NCBI GenBank assembly: GCA_013003715.1
Contig: JABDIN010000084.1
Coordinates: forward strand, 1-35,163
Reading direction: 5' to 3'
From: Desulfobacteraceae bacterium
GTDB taxonomy: Bacteria; Desulfobacterota; Desulfobacteria; Desulfobacterales; Desulfosarcinaceae
DNA length: 35,163 nt
Every line of letters begins with the position of its first letter. Position 1 is the first letter of the stretch. The notes beneath the pieces are model-generated. The model made no database searches. It had not been told where the DNA came from and saw only the letters and a list, made by a program, of their open reading frames with translations. Below, piece after piece: positions 1 through 7,814 of this stretch. The translations under genes and the position numbers were made by a program.

Positions 1-7
1 AATGGGT

Positions 8-547
8 TCAATACCACGGGATCTCTTTCCGGCCCCATGACCATGGATAAGATTTTGTCGTTTTCCCGAGATTGTACGGCGGCTTCAGTCTGCCGCAGGC
101 TCTTTGCCGTCCGCCTGTGGGACATGGATTCAACGCCAGGATGAAGCTGTCTTCGGTTTCCTCGATATTCAGTTCACCATCGCCGACATAATGGGCCCGC
201 CATATCTCTGCTGCGGCATAAGCCCTCTCCTTGGCGCTGGGTGATTTCGATAATGCCGTCGGTCCGAAGATAGCCGAGGCAAACACCTCTCGCCACATCT
301 TTTCCACCTCATCCTCGCCGAAGGTATGCCCGGCATAGCTGATCAACCCGGCCCAGAAATCATTATTATAATCGTGCCATCTTTTTCCCTCTTCATCGAA
401 GAGATAGTCCACTATTTCGGATGCTTCTTCCCATTTTCCCACTGAAATAGCCTCTTCCAGCAGACTCCAGGTCGAAACGCCCAGGTTCTGGGGAGAGTCC
501 CTTCGAATTTTCTTTTCCAAGGTTTCCGAATATTCTAATTTGATCAC
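8..547 (-). CDS. Uncharacterised protein, possibly ATC-hydrolase-like; may read through its TGA
   Basis: This encodes a soluble protein of 179 residues up to a TGA at 8-10. I choose the GTG at 545-547 because a good AGGAGG ribosome-binding site lies just upstream; an ATG farther upstream would overlap the neighbouring gene. The protein is rich in Glu, Trp and Lys, with a helical N-terminal two-thirds and a C-terminal NPCPTGGRQR motif (residues 140-149), followed by PYNLGKTTKSYPWSWGRK. This layout reminds me of uncharacterised proteins related to L-2-amino-thiazoline-4-carboxylate hydrolases, which I recall continuing with a Tyr-Cys-x-His-Cys motif. Here the frame reads Trp-Tyr-TGA-Thr-His at the window edge, so the TGA may be recoded or the protein may simply end there. 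It lies 26 bp downstream of a DUF1445 gene and is probably in the same operon. No function is assigned. Confidence 0.7.
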   Translation of the reverse strand: MIKLEYSETLEKKIRRDSPQNLGVSTWSLLEEAISVGKWEEASEIVDYLFDEEGKRWHDYNNDFWAGLISYAGHTFGEDEVEKMWREVFASAIFGPTALSKSPSAKERAYAAAEIWRAHYVGDGELNIEETEDSFILALNPCPTGGRQRACGRLKPPYNLGKTTKSYPWSWGRKEIPWY

Positions 548-573
548 GTTTCCTCCTGATCTGATAAATCGAC

Positions 574-1365
574 TTATAAAATCGCCAGGTTTTCGACCTG
601 ACGATCCGTCACAAACATGTGTCCACCCCAATGGGTTATCATCAACGGCAATTTCGCCTGAAGCGCGATCAGTTGCGGTGTGATACCGCACCCCCAATAG
701 ACGGGAATTTCATCGGGAGTTTGAGGTGAAACATCGGGATGATGAAACAGATCGGCGTTGTAGATATCGTTTATTCCGATCGCTTCGGGATTTCCGATAT
801 GCAACGGCTTGCCATGGACAGCCGGCATGCGGGAAGAGATCTGAACAGCCCGCACCGCGGCGGCGGTTCCTTTAATCAACCGCAGGGTCACGGCAATGGG
901 TCCTGCAAATCTACCCACTGGGAGACATTGGATATTACTCGTGTATACGCCGATCAAACGGTATTCGATCCGGGCGGCACTCAACGACCACTCGAAACTA
1001 TAGCTGCAGCCCAGTAGAAAACTTACCAGGTCATCGCGCCAATAGTTCTTTATATCCGTTGGTTCATCCACCAATGCGCCATCTTTAAAGACTTTGTATC
1101 TCGGTAAATCCGTGCGGATATCCGCCTCCGGAGCAAGAAGCGGCGGATGGGGATTGCCCGGTTCGGTCAAGTCAATAACCGGGCACGGCTGGGGATTCCG
1201 GTAACAAAACAGCATAAACTCGAAGGCATACTCCTTTGGCACGATTGCAAGATTGCTTTGTACGTATCCGGCACAGATTCCACCTGTTGTATCCGTCCAC
1301 TCTCCACGTCGAACCATGGACCGGAATTCTTCGGGTTTAAATTTTGCGAGTTCCGTTCGTTCCAC
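574..1365 (-). CDS. DUF1445 (YcsI/D-glutamate cyclase-type) putative hydro-lyase, copy 1
   Basis: A 263-residue cytoplasmic protein of the DUF1445 family, annotated as putative hydro-lyase. The family includes the mammalian D-glutamate cyclase domain, which makes 5-oxo-D-proline from D-glutamate. The family hallmark YWGCGITPQ is near residues 227-235, and the N-terminal GYVQSNLAIVPKEYAF block and the central EADIRTDLPRY block are typical. The start is a GTG at 1363-1365. It is supported by gapless alignment with the paralogue upstream, in which both proteins have 14 residues before the shared EF pair; the ribosome-binding site is poor. It follows copy 2 by 90 bp and precedes the edge gene by 26 bp. 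The reaction in this organism is unknown. Cyclisation of a D-amino acid or dehydration of a small acid are both possible. Confidence 0.9.
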   Translation of the reverse strand: MERTELAKFKPEEFRSMVRRGEWTDTTGGICAGYVQSNLAIVPKEYAFEFMLFCYRNPQPCPVIDLTEPGNPHPPLLAPEADIRTDLPRYKVFKDGALVDEPTDIKNYWRDDLVSFLLGCSYSFEWSLSAARIEYRLIGVYTSNIQCLPVGRFAGPIAVTLRLIKGTAAAVRAVQISSRMPAVHGKPLHIGNPEAIGINDIYNADLFHHPDVSPQTPDEIPVYWGCGITPQLIALQAKLPLMITHWGGHMFVTDRQVENLAIL

Positions 1366-1455
1366 CAGACGTCCATCCCCTTCAGACCGTTTATTGCGTG
1401 AGGCGGTTTCGATCCGCCCACATTAATCATGCACTATCAGGCAAAAAAACGATGT

Positions 1456-2247
1456 TTATAACACCGCCAATTCATCCGCCAGCTTATCGGTAATCAGCAT
1501 ATGCCCACCCAAATGCGAAAGCATAATCGGAAGCTTCGCATTGATGGCTGTCAATTGAGGAGTTATGCCGCAACCCCAGAACATGGCGATTTCATTTTTC
1601 TCACGCGGATGCACATTTTCATGGGGATACAGGTCTGCGTTATAAATATCCGTGATACCGATATCTTCGGGTTCTCCAATATAAACCGGTGCACCGTGTT
1701 CCGGTGTGTAGCGGGATGAAATCTGGACAGCACGTACGGCATCATGAGAACTTTTGAACAACCGCATGCTTACCGCCATGTACCCACTGAACGGTCCGGC
1801 CGGTACAAGGGGGATATTCGTGGTGAAGTCACCCAGGGTTCGAAATTGCACCTTAGCGGCTTTCATGGCACCTTCGAAGCCCCAACTGCAACCGATTAAA
1901 AAGGCAACCATATCGTCTCGCCAATACTCTGTGACATCCGTGGGTTGATCAATGAGTTCCCCATCCTTGAATACGCGATATCGCGGCAAATCCGTTCTCA
2001 GATCTGCTTCAGGTGCAACGAGTTTCGGGTGTGGATCACCCGGTTCCGTTACATCGATCAGCGAACAGGCCTGCCAATTACGGTAGCAGAACAGAAAGAA
2101 ATCAAATGCATATTCTTTGGGGACAACAGCAAGATTCGATTGTACATAGCCCGGACACAAACCGGCGGTCTTGGTCGACCATTCGCCGGTCCTTGCCAGT
2201 TGCCTGAATTCATTTGGGCTCATTTTCTTCACATCATCTTTATTCAT
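1456..2247 (-). CDS. DUF1445 (YcsI/D-glutamate cyclase-type) putative hydro-lyase, copy 2
   Basis: A second 263-residue DUF1445 protein that aligns end to end without gaps to the copy downstream and by eye shares well over half its residues. It has the same FWGCGITPQ motif, the VQSNLAVVPKEYAF block and the AVRAVQISSR block. The ATG at 2245-2247 is preceded by an AAGGAGGAAACC ribosome-binding site. It is the first gene after a strong promoter/operator at about 2.3 kb, so the DUF1445 pair and the edge gene can be transcribed separately from the aconitase X genes upstream. Tandem duplication with full-length conservation suggests either a heteromeric enzyme or two substrate specificities. Confidence 0.92.
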   Translation of the reverse strand: MNKDDVKKMSPNEFRQLARTGEWSTKTAGLCPGYVQSNLAVVPKEYAFDFFLFCYRNWQACSLIDVTEPGDPHPKLVAPEADLRTDLPRYRVFKDGELIDQPTDVTEYWRDDMVAFLIGCSWGFEGAMKAAKVQFRTLGDFTTNIPLVPAGPFSGYMAVSMRLFKSSHDAVRAVQISSRYTPEHGAPVYIGEPEDIGITDIYNADLYPHENVHPREKNEIAMFWGCGITPQLTAINAKLPIMLSHLGGHMLITDKLADELAVL

Positions 2248-2286
2248 CGGTTTCCTCCTTGATTTTTCGAAATCGATCCTCGTAGA

Positions 2287-2317
2287 TTGTATACAGTTTT
2301 GTATTTAATATTGTCAA
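2287..2317 (-). promoter_or_regulatory. Sigma70-like promoter overlapping a GntR-type operator
   Basis: On the minus strand TTGACA (2317-2312) is followed after 18 bp by TATACA (2293-2288), about 40 bp upstream of the DUF1445 copy 2 start. The -10 box sits inside the palindrome TTGTATACAG (2287-2296), and a second half-site TGTAT begins 12 bp away at 2300. The same TGTATAC-N5-TGTAT arrangement recurs at four other places in the window. A repressor bound here would cover the -10 and spacer. The operator assignment rests on the repeat and on the known TTGTATACAA-like sites of FCD-type GntR proteins. Confidence 0.7.
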
Positions 2318-2335
2318 TGAAAATTGACTGCACAA

Positions 2336-2752
2336 CTACTTTTTTGATTGCACCCTGACGATGCCCCGATCCGCATCTACTTCGACAATATCTCCTGTTT
2401 TTATGGCTTCCAGCGGATCGGATGCAAGCCTGTCGACCATCGGGATATTGCTGATAATGGCACCGACAGCCACAATCGAATCCGCTCTAAGGTTAACAAT
2501 CGCCTTTGGGGCGACCCCATTCACCTTAAGTTCCAGGAGTTGAAAAGTACCGGCTGTAGATCCTTTAGCGGTGGGAAATACCAACACCTTACCTGAAATG
2601 CACAACCCTTCAAGTTCGTGTCCTTTTTCCACAATAATCCCCGATTCTTCATCCACTCCGCCTCTAAAGGAGATTGGAGACCGGGATACCAGTGCATTCC
2701 CGACGGCTTTCCCTTTGGCAATCTTGTGCCCTTTTATTATTATTTCGCGCAC
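2336..2752 (-). CDS. Aconitase X small subunit (swivelling domain, DUF126)
   Basis: A 138-residue protein corresponding to the swivelling domain of aconitase X, encoded apart from the catalytic subunit as in archaeal and many bacterial type II systems. Visible motifs are KGKAVGNALVSRSPISFRGG near the N-terminus and VFPTAKGSTAGTFQLLEL in the middle, which matches the phosphate/substrate-loop region of aconitase swivel domains. The start is GTG at 2750-2752 with GGAGAGTGAAGG upstream, 24 bp after the stop of the large subunit. Known aconitase X enzymes dehydrate cis-3-hydroxy-L-proline (bacteria) or mevalonate 5-phosphate (archaea). The substrate here is not evident, because no proline racemase or mevalonate gene is nearby. 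Confidence 0.92.
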   Translation of the reverse strand: MREIIIKGHKIAKGKAVGNALVSRSPISFRGGVDEESGIIVEKGHELEGLCISGKVLVFPTAKGSTAGTFQLLELKVNGVAPKAIVNLRADSIVAVGAIISNIPMVDRLASDPLEAIKTGDIVEVDADRGIVRVQSKK

Positions 2753-2776
2753 GCCTTCACTCTCCGGATTATCATT

Positions 2777-4009
2777 CTACCATGAAACGGCATCTACAAT
2801 GCTTTCAAGCTTCCCATAATAGGCGGAAATCTGTTTCGCACCGGAAAGCAGATAACACATTTTAGCGGAATCCGTGGCAAATCCACCATACCCCTTCTGC
2901 CGGTAGTAATTCACCGGGGCGGCAGACGGACACATGTTGCTGACCAGCCTGACACCGCAAGATTCCAGTATATCCAGATACCCAAGATCTTTTGCATATC
3001 TTTTGATTCCGCTCTGAACCAGGATCCAGGCATCGATATGGTCCTTTACCTTACGACCGGAAAAGGCGCCCAGGTAGGTACGGATCTGATTAATATTCAC
3101 ATGCGGACACCCCAAAATTACCAGATCCGACGCCTCTGCCTCTATGCTGCACAACGACTCTTCGGTTTCTTGAAGATCTTTCCTGCAGAATTCAAAGGTA
3201 TCCGAGGGACCGATCTTGTTACTGCCGGCGGCAATTTCCGCGGTGGGGGCCTCGGGTGTTACACCGACGGCATGATACAGGGCGACACTACCGGATGAAG
3301 CCAGGCCTGCGCCCAATGCGATCAATTCCTGTTGAGAAACCGAAGGCTGTATTCCGTTGAGGATGGGGACCTTGTCCTGAGCAATCTTTCCGACGAAATA
3401 ACCCAATGTGGAATAATCCGTCGTACCCTTGAGTCCGGCTGTTACGTTAACGATTAACTTCCCATGTCTATTTTTATCCAGATGGTATCCATATGCGGGA
3501 GTTCGCCCGGTTAAACCGGCGGCAAGTGCACTGGGAGTTCCTTCTCTGTTTGTCCTGGCACCCAATACCGAATTGACATAAACAACAGCCGAACTCTCAC
3601 CCCAGGCCGCATGTTCTCCAATTCGTGGTGCATGTCCCACCAGGTAGGGAGCGCAGGTATGGCACAGAAAGGCTTCCATTTCAGCGATAACTGACGTAAG
3701 TTCCATCTGAGCATGGTATAACCCGGGATCAAATCCCATTTCCTGCCACGCCCATGGATCAAGACAAGCCGGGTTGGTTGTTGTCGGGATAATGAATTTT
3801 CCGCCGCTTCCCGACATCTCTTCATAAAAAAGAGTACCCCCTTTCCCGGCAGTGGGGGGATTACACGCCAGGACATGCGCGGAGGTCACAGGCAACAACG
3901 TCTCCGCATCATAGGATTCCCCGACAGCTATCAGGAGTTCCAAGGATCGCTGTACGGCTTCACCATATATCCCATCCAACATTCCCTGCTCTTTATCCGA
4001 TAACCTCAT
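2777..4009 (-). CDS. Aconitase X catalytic subunit (DUF521)
   Basis: A 410-residue catalytic subunit of aconitase X, an Fe-S dehydratase acting in the cytoplasm with the swivel subunit encoded next. Diagnostic segments are VLACNPPTAGKGGTLFYEEM, FIIPTTTNPACLD, the Cys-containing HTCAPYLVGHAPRIGEHAAW block (residues about 116-135), GARTNREGTPSALAAGLTG, and the C-terminal LVSNMCPSAAP. The ATG at 4007-4009 has a weak AGAAG ribosome-binding site, but the gene begins only 30 bp after the IlvD/Edd-like gene, so coupling is likely. The side-by-side arrangement with an IlvD/Edd relative and DUF1445 proteins suggests hydroxy-acid dehydration chemistry. Which of the known aconitase X reactions applies, if any, cannot be read from sequence. 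Confidence 0.92.
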   Translation of the reverse strand: MRLSDKEQGMLDGIYGEAVQRSLELLIAVGESYDAETLLPVTSAHVLACNPPTAGKGGTLFYEEMSGSGGKFIIPTTTNPACLDPWAWQEMGFDPGLYHAQMELTSVIAEMEAFLCHTCAPYLVGHAPRIGEHAAWGESSAVVYVNSVLGARTNREGTPSALAAGLTGRTPAYGYHLDKNRHGKLIVNVTAGLKGTTDYSTLGYFVGKIAQDKVPILNGIQPSVSQQELIALGAGLASSGSVALYHAVGVTPEAPTAEIAAGSNKIGPSDTFEFCRKDLQETEESLCSIEAEASDLVILGCPHVNINQIRTYLGAFSGRKVKDHIDAWILVQSGIKRYAKDLGYLDILESCGVRLVSNMCPSAAPVNYYRQKGYGGFATDSAKMCYLLSGAKQISAYYGKLESIVDAVSW

Positions 4010-4039
4010 CTTATCTTCTTTTCGCCCGTGTCCGACAAA

Positions 4040-5704
4040 TTAGAAATGTCTTTTCAAAACTGCTCCGTCTTCGACGGGCAAAATGGTTCCGGAAATCCGG
4101 GAAAGGAGTCCCTTCCTGTATCGATCTTTCTGCGGACGCCAGAGACTTCGCCTTCTCTCCAACTCTTTTTCAGCAACCAGTAAATCAACTTTTCGATTGG
4201 GTATGTTCACTTCAATCATATCCCCGTTTTGCACCAGGGCAATGGGTCCTCCCACCGAAGCTTCCGGCGATACATGCCCGATGGCTCCCCCCTCGTTGGT
4301 TCCGGAGAACCGGCCATCCGTAATCATCACAATGTCATCGCTCAGATTCATTCCCGATAAAATCCATGAGAATCTGGCGGTAATTCTCATTCCCGGATCT
4401 CCCTTTGGTCCCACATACCGGATCACCACGATATCACCGGGATTGATCTCATTGTTTAAAAGACTGTCACAGGCCTGTTTCTCTGAATCGAAAACCTTTG
4501 CGGGGCCTTTTTTCGTCAGGCGTCCTTTAGCAACTCCCGACACTTTCACAACAGCGCCGTTGGGTGCGAGGGTCCCGCTCAGAATGGCAACCCCCCCTTC
4601 CTTCATGATGGGTCCGGAAAGGGAGTGAATGATGTCCGGATTCAACACCTTTGCATTTTTATTATTTTCCGCGAGCGTCTTCCCGGTCACCGTTAGCGTT
4701 TCCCCGTTCAGAACAGGCAACATTTCATTGATGAGCGCCGGTAAACCACCGGCTTCATCAAACTCTTTCATGGTATATTGGCCGCAGGGTTTGATGTCGC
4801 ATAAATATGGTGTCTGTTTACTCAAGGAATCAAAAAGGGTCAGGGGCAGGGGCAGACCGATCTCGTAAGCGACGGCCGGCAGATGTATCAGTGCATTGGT
4901 GGACCCGCCCAGTGCCAGAAAAACGCGAATTGCATTCTTGAAACTCTCTTCCGTCATCAGATCCGCCGATCGGATGCCCTCATCGACCAGGTGTACGATT
5001 TGACTGCCGGCATCATAGGCCAGGCGCCCGATTGAAGGATCGACCCCGGACATTGTCGAGTTCCCGGGAAGCGTCATACCCAGAGTTTCGGCGATGGCGC
5101 CCATGGTATTGGCGGTTCCCATGATCGGGCAGGCGCCGGAATTCCCACAGACGATATCCTCCAGTTCCTTGTATTCCGCCTGAGATATCGTGCCCTTTTG
5201 CAGTTCACCATAGGCCGAACCTATTTGCGCGGCATACCGGAGTTTGCCTTTATGCATCCGGGGCGGCATATAGCCTCCCAACACCAGAATGGTGGGCAGA
5301 TTCAATCTTGCTGCGGCCATTAGATGCGCAGGAACGACATCATCGCATACCGACGTGATGATCAGACCGTCAAACAAATTACTTTCCGAAATGATTTCAA
5401 TATAGTCCGCAACAATATCGCGGTATGCCAAACCATAGCTTGCTCCCCGGCTTCCACCCGCCATTCCGATACACATTGAACTGATGCAAAACTCCATGGG
5501 TGTTCCACCGGATGCCTCGACACCTGATTTTATCCGTTCCGTGAGGTGACCCAGGTTTCCAGCAGCAGGATTGATTTCGCCCCAGGCATTCAAGACACCG
5601 ATCAACGGTTTTTTAATCTGCTCGTCCGAATAACCGGTGCCTTTCATAAAAGCATGCCGATGGGGGATGCTCCATTTATTTATGATATTTTCTCTTTTCA
5701 TCAT
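4040..5704 (-). CDS. Divergent IlvD/Edd-family dehydratase
   Basis: A 554-residue member of the dihydroxy-acid/6-phosphogluconate dehydratase superfamily. Recognisable parts are LIGVLNAWGEINPAAGNLGH (canonical C-N-x-H cluster region), SVCDDVVPAHLMAAARLNLP (residues 118-137), GNSGACPIMGTANTMGAIAE (188-207), and the C-terminal DGRFSGTNEGGAIGHVSPEA segment with the catalytic-serine region. Several normally conserved residues are altered. The first cluster Cys is Ala (47/48). The Lys of the CDK motif, carbamylated in the family and a Mg ligand, is Asp122. The DDG motif is replaced around Ser75-Ser76. C120 and C192 are kept. It is therefore unlikely to be a standard branched-chain amino-acid enzyme. 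Start ATG 5702-5704 follows GGAG at suitable distance; a second ATG follows immediately. It leads into the aconitase X genes. Confidence 0.88.
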   Translation of the reverse strand: MMKRENIINKWSIPHRHAFMKGTGYSDEQIKKPLIGVLNAWGEINPAAGNLGHLTERIKSGVEASGGTPMEFCISSMCIGMAGGSRGASYGLAYRDIVADYIEIISESNLFDGLIITSVCDDVVPAHLMAAARLNLPTILVLGGYMPPRMHKGKLRYAAQIGSAYGELQKGTISQAEYKELEDIVCGNSGACPIMGTANTMGAIAETLGMTLPGNSTMSGVDPSIGRLAYDAGSQIVHLVDEGIRSADLMTEESFKNAIRVFLALGGSTNALIHLPAVAYEIGLPLPLTLFDSLSKQTPYLCDIKPCGQYTMKEFDEAGGLPALINEMLPVLNGETLTVTGKTLAENNKNAKVLNPDIIHSLSGPIMKEGGVAILSGTLAPNGAVVKVSGVAKGRLTKKGPAKVFDSEKQACDSLLNNEINPGDIVVIRYVGPKGDPGMRITARFSWILSGMNLSDDIVMITDGRFSGTNEGGAIGHVSPEASVGGPIALVQNGDMIEVNIPNRKVDLLVAEKELERRRSLWRPQKDRYRKGLLSRISGTILPVEDGAVLKRHF

Positions 5705-5789
5705 CGATAACTCCGGCTTTTGAGATCATGTGGGGTTGAGGCTGGAGCCGGTAAAGTCCCGTTACCATGATAAAATGGTTTGGCGAACA

Positions 5790-6572
5790 TTACCGAAGCT
5801 GCCATTGAGGTTTCCTTTTTTCCAGAAACGCGCGGGCACCCTCTTTCATGTCTTCCGTATCCGCCAACGATCCCCATAGCTCGGCCTCCAGGCTCAAATC
5901 CTGAGCGAGCTGCAGATCCCTGGCGCGGTTCACCATTTTCTTGGCGGCAATCACACCCAAGGGGCCCTTTTTAGCAATTTTTGCCGCCAATTCCAGGGCC
6001 GCATCCATAACCTGTCCCTTGGGCACGACTTTTTCCAAAAGCCCCAATTGCAATGCCTCTTCAGCCCCGACGAAGTCACCGGTGTACACCAATTCCTTTA
6101 ATTTACCCAGGGACAGGTGGTACATCGCCCTCCACATACCACCATTCCCCGGAAAAACAGACAAATTGACTTCCGGAAACCCCAGTTTAACGGTTTCGTC
6201 TCCATATCGGATATCGCAGCATAAGGAGAGCTCAAGGCCACCCCCCAGGCAGAAGCCGTGCAAAGCCGCTATAACCGGATATTCACAATTTTCGACGATT
6301 GAGAATACCCGGTGACTGTTCACCATGCGCCGCCTGGCCGTATCGGATCGATCCTCGAGAAATGCCTTGATATCAGCACCGGCGGCGAATGCTTTCTCCC
6401 CGGCTCCATTCAGGATGACGGCACGAATTTCTTTTCTGCGTTCATCCAATTCCATGAAGGTTTGTCCGACAGCCTCCTTGGTAGGCACATCCAAGGCATT
6501 CATAGGCGGATGGTCAATGGTAACAATTGCGACCTGATCCTTTATTTCATAGTGTGTAAGGGATTCCCCCAT
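5790..6572 (-). CDS. Enoyl-CoA hydratase/isomerase family protein (crotonase)
   Basis: A crotonase-fold protein of 260 residues that acts on acyl-CoA. The oxyanion-hole segments are AFAAGADIKAF and GFCLGGGLELSLCCDIRYG. Both Glu positions used by classical hydratases are present, in GGGLELSL and in GFPEVNL, so hydratase activity is plausible. The usual PGAGGTQRL stretch reads PGNGGMWRAM, which hints at a different acyl group. I choose ATG 6570-6572 because AGGTGG lies 7-8 bp upstream; an in-frame GTG three codons earlier lacks a spaced ribosome-binding site. It lies just downstream of the MaoC-type gene (about 33 bp) and begins after the acyl-CoA ligase, forming a CoA-ester block. Confidence 0.92.
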   Translation of the reverse strand: MGESLTHYEIKDQVAIVTIDHPPMNALDVPTKEAVGQTFMELDERRKEIRAVILNGAGEKAFAAGADIKAFLEDRSDTARRRMVNSHRVFSIVENCEYPVIAALHGFCLGGGLELSLCCDIRYGDETVKLGFPEVNLSVFPGNGGMWRAMYHLSLGKLKELVYTGDFVGAEEALQLGLLEKVVPKGQVMDAALELAAKIAKKGPLGVIAAKKMVNRARDLQLAQDLSLEAELWGSLADTEDMKEGARAFLEKRKPQWQLR

Positions 6573-6605
6573 GTCTTCCACCTTTCATTGGAGATTTTTT
6601 CCAGG

Positions 6606-7778
6606 TTACACTCTTTTCGGCACGGGCCATGTGTCTCTTTCCTTTGAGGGCAGGATCACCGTAGAATGACCCGGCATCACGTTCTCACCCCGCTGATTCT
6701 CCGCCCAGGTGTCTATATCAACACAGGACTCTCCGGCGTCGTCAATGTATTTTTTCGTGATCTTTCCTTTGAGCCAGACCACATCCGACAAATAGACAAA
6801 GCGTCGGTATTCGGCATAATTGGTTTTGAGCCATCCATCATCGCCCATCCAGTTCGTCATATGCTGGATCAGCCATTGCTGGCGCTGGGCTCCCACGTCA
6901 TACATATATGGAACGCCGGTGCTTTTAGCGGCATCCACATGGTAGTGAACGGCAAAGGTGGGTTCCAGTGCGCCGGTATTCGGGTCACGGAATGCCCATT
7001 TGGGATGTTTCCGATATTGCCTCAAGGCCACGCCCAGCGATTTTAGCGGTACCGGACTGGAACCGATACACCAGGAGATCATGTCGGTTATCCCCAACGG
7101 TCCTTTGACCAGGGGTTTGAGTTCATCCCCTTCATTCACATCTTCCCAGTAGCGGACTTCTTTCCCTCTGATTTCCTCATCCAGCACTTCATTCTCGATC
7201 TCTTCCAACTCCTTTTCGGTCCAGGGGTGGGGGAGTTCGATCTCGGAATACTTACCTTTGCTGCGGGCCGAATGTCTTTCCGCCCTCACACTCCAGGCTT
7301 TGGCATTTGCCACCACTTCCCCGTGCTGGTTATAATAGTTGTCATCATAGTGAACGATGATGGTCTTGTTGGCAAATTTGCTCTCTTTTTCCTCAAAATG
7401 GGTGAAGGTCAGCTCCGGAGTGATCTTGTCCCCTTCATAGATCGGTTTATAAAAGGTCCAGTCATTTCCGGAGTGAAACGCATGAACACCGGCCAAACCC
7501 TGGGGTACCCAGGTGGGAAACACACTATAGGGCCAGGATGGGGGTGCAATGAGCTTGCCGTATTTGCTGTTCCGGGCGTATTCTTCGTCCCTGAACAAGG
7601 GATTGGCATCGCCCACGCCGTCCACAAAGTGCAATATGGCATCTATGGATGCATGGGTATTGAACGGTGTAATTCTCAGTTTTTTTCCGATACGGCTCCT
7701 TAATTGTTCGAGCCCTTCTTCGGTGATTTTTCCTTCTGTTAATTGTGCTTTTTCGTCTTTCAACGTAGCCTCGGCCAT
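6606..7778 (-). CDS. MaoC/FAS1-like double hot-dog dehydratase
   Basis: A 390-residue protein with two hot-dog-like halves. The N-terminal FAS1-like dehydratase domain covers about residues 35-185 (FNTHASIDAILHFVDGVGD, then NPLFRDEEYARNSKYGKLIA and PPSWPYSVF). The C-terminal hot-dog domain covers about 205-385 (RYWEDVNEGDELKPLVKGPL, then VPYMYDVGAQRQQWLIQHMT). Such proteins hydrate or dehydrate CoA thioesters in the cytoplasm, for example mesaconyl-CoA-type substrates. A CAGGAGG ribosome-binding site precedes the ATG at 7776-7778. It sits between the acyl-CoA ligase (36 bp upstream) and the crotonase. Two hydratase folds side by side suggest two sequential hydration/dehydration steps or a branched CoA substrate. 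Confidence 0.9.
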   Translation of the reverse strand: MAEATLKDEKAQLTEGKITEEGLEQLRSRIGKKLRITPFNTHASIDAILHFVDGVGDANPLFRDEEYARNSKYGKLIAPPSWPYSVFPTWVPQGLAGVHAFHSGNDWTFYKPIYEGDKITPELTFTHFEEKESKFANKTIIVHYDDNYYNQHGEVVANAKAWSVRAERHSARSKGKYSEIELPHPWTEKELEEIENEVLDEEIRGKEVRYWEDVNEGDELKPLVKGPLGITDMISWCIGSSPVPLKSLGVALRQYRKHPKWAFRDPNTGALEPTFAVHYHVDAAKSTGVPYMYDVGAQRQQWLIQHMTNWMGDDGWLKTNYAEYRRFVYLSDVVWLKGKITKKYIDDAGESCVDIDTWAENQRGENVMPGHSTVILPSKERDTWPVPKRV

Positions 7779-7814
7779 GTGGTCCTCCTGAATATATATT
7801 TTAAATGGTTTGTC

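Noticed and set aside
5711-5749. CCGGCT/AGCCGG inverted repeat between the crotonase and IlvD-like genes
   Set aside because: Short stem with a large loop and no T-run; too weak to call a terminator.
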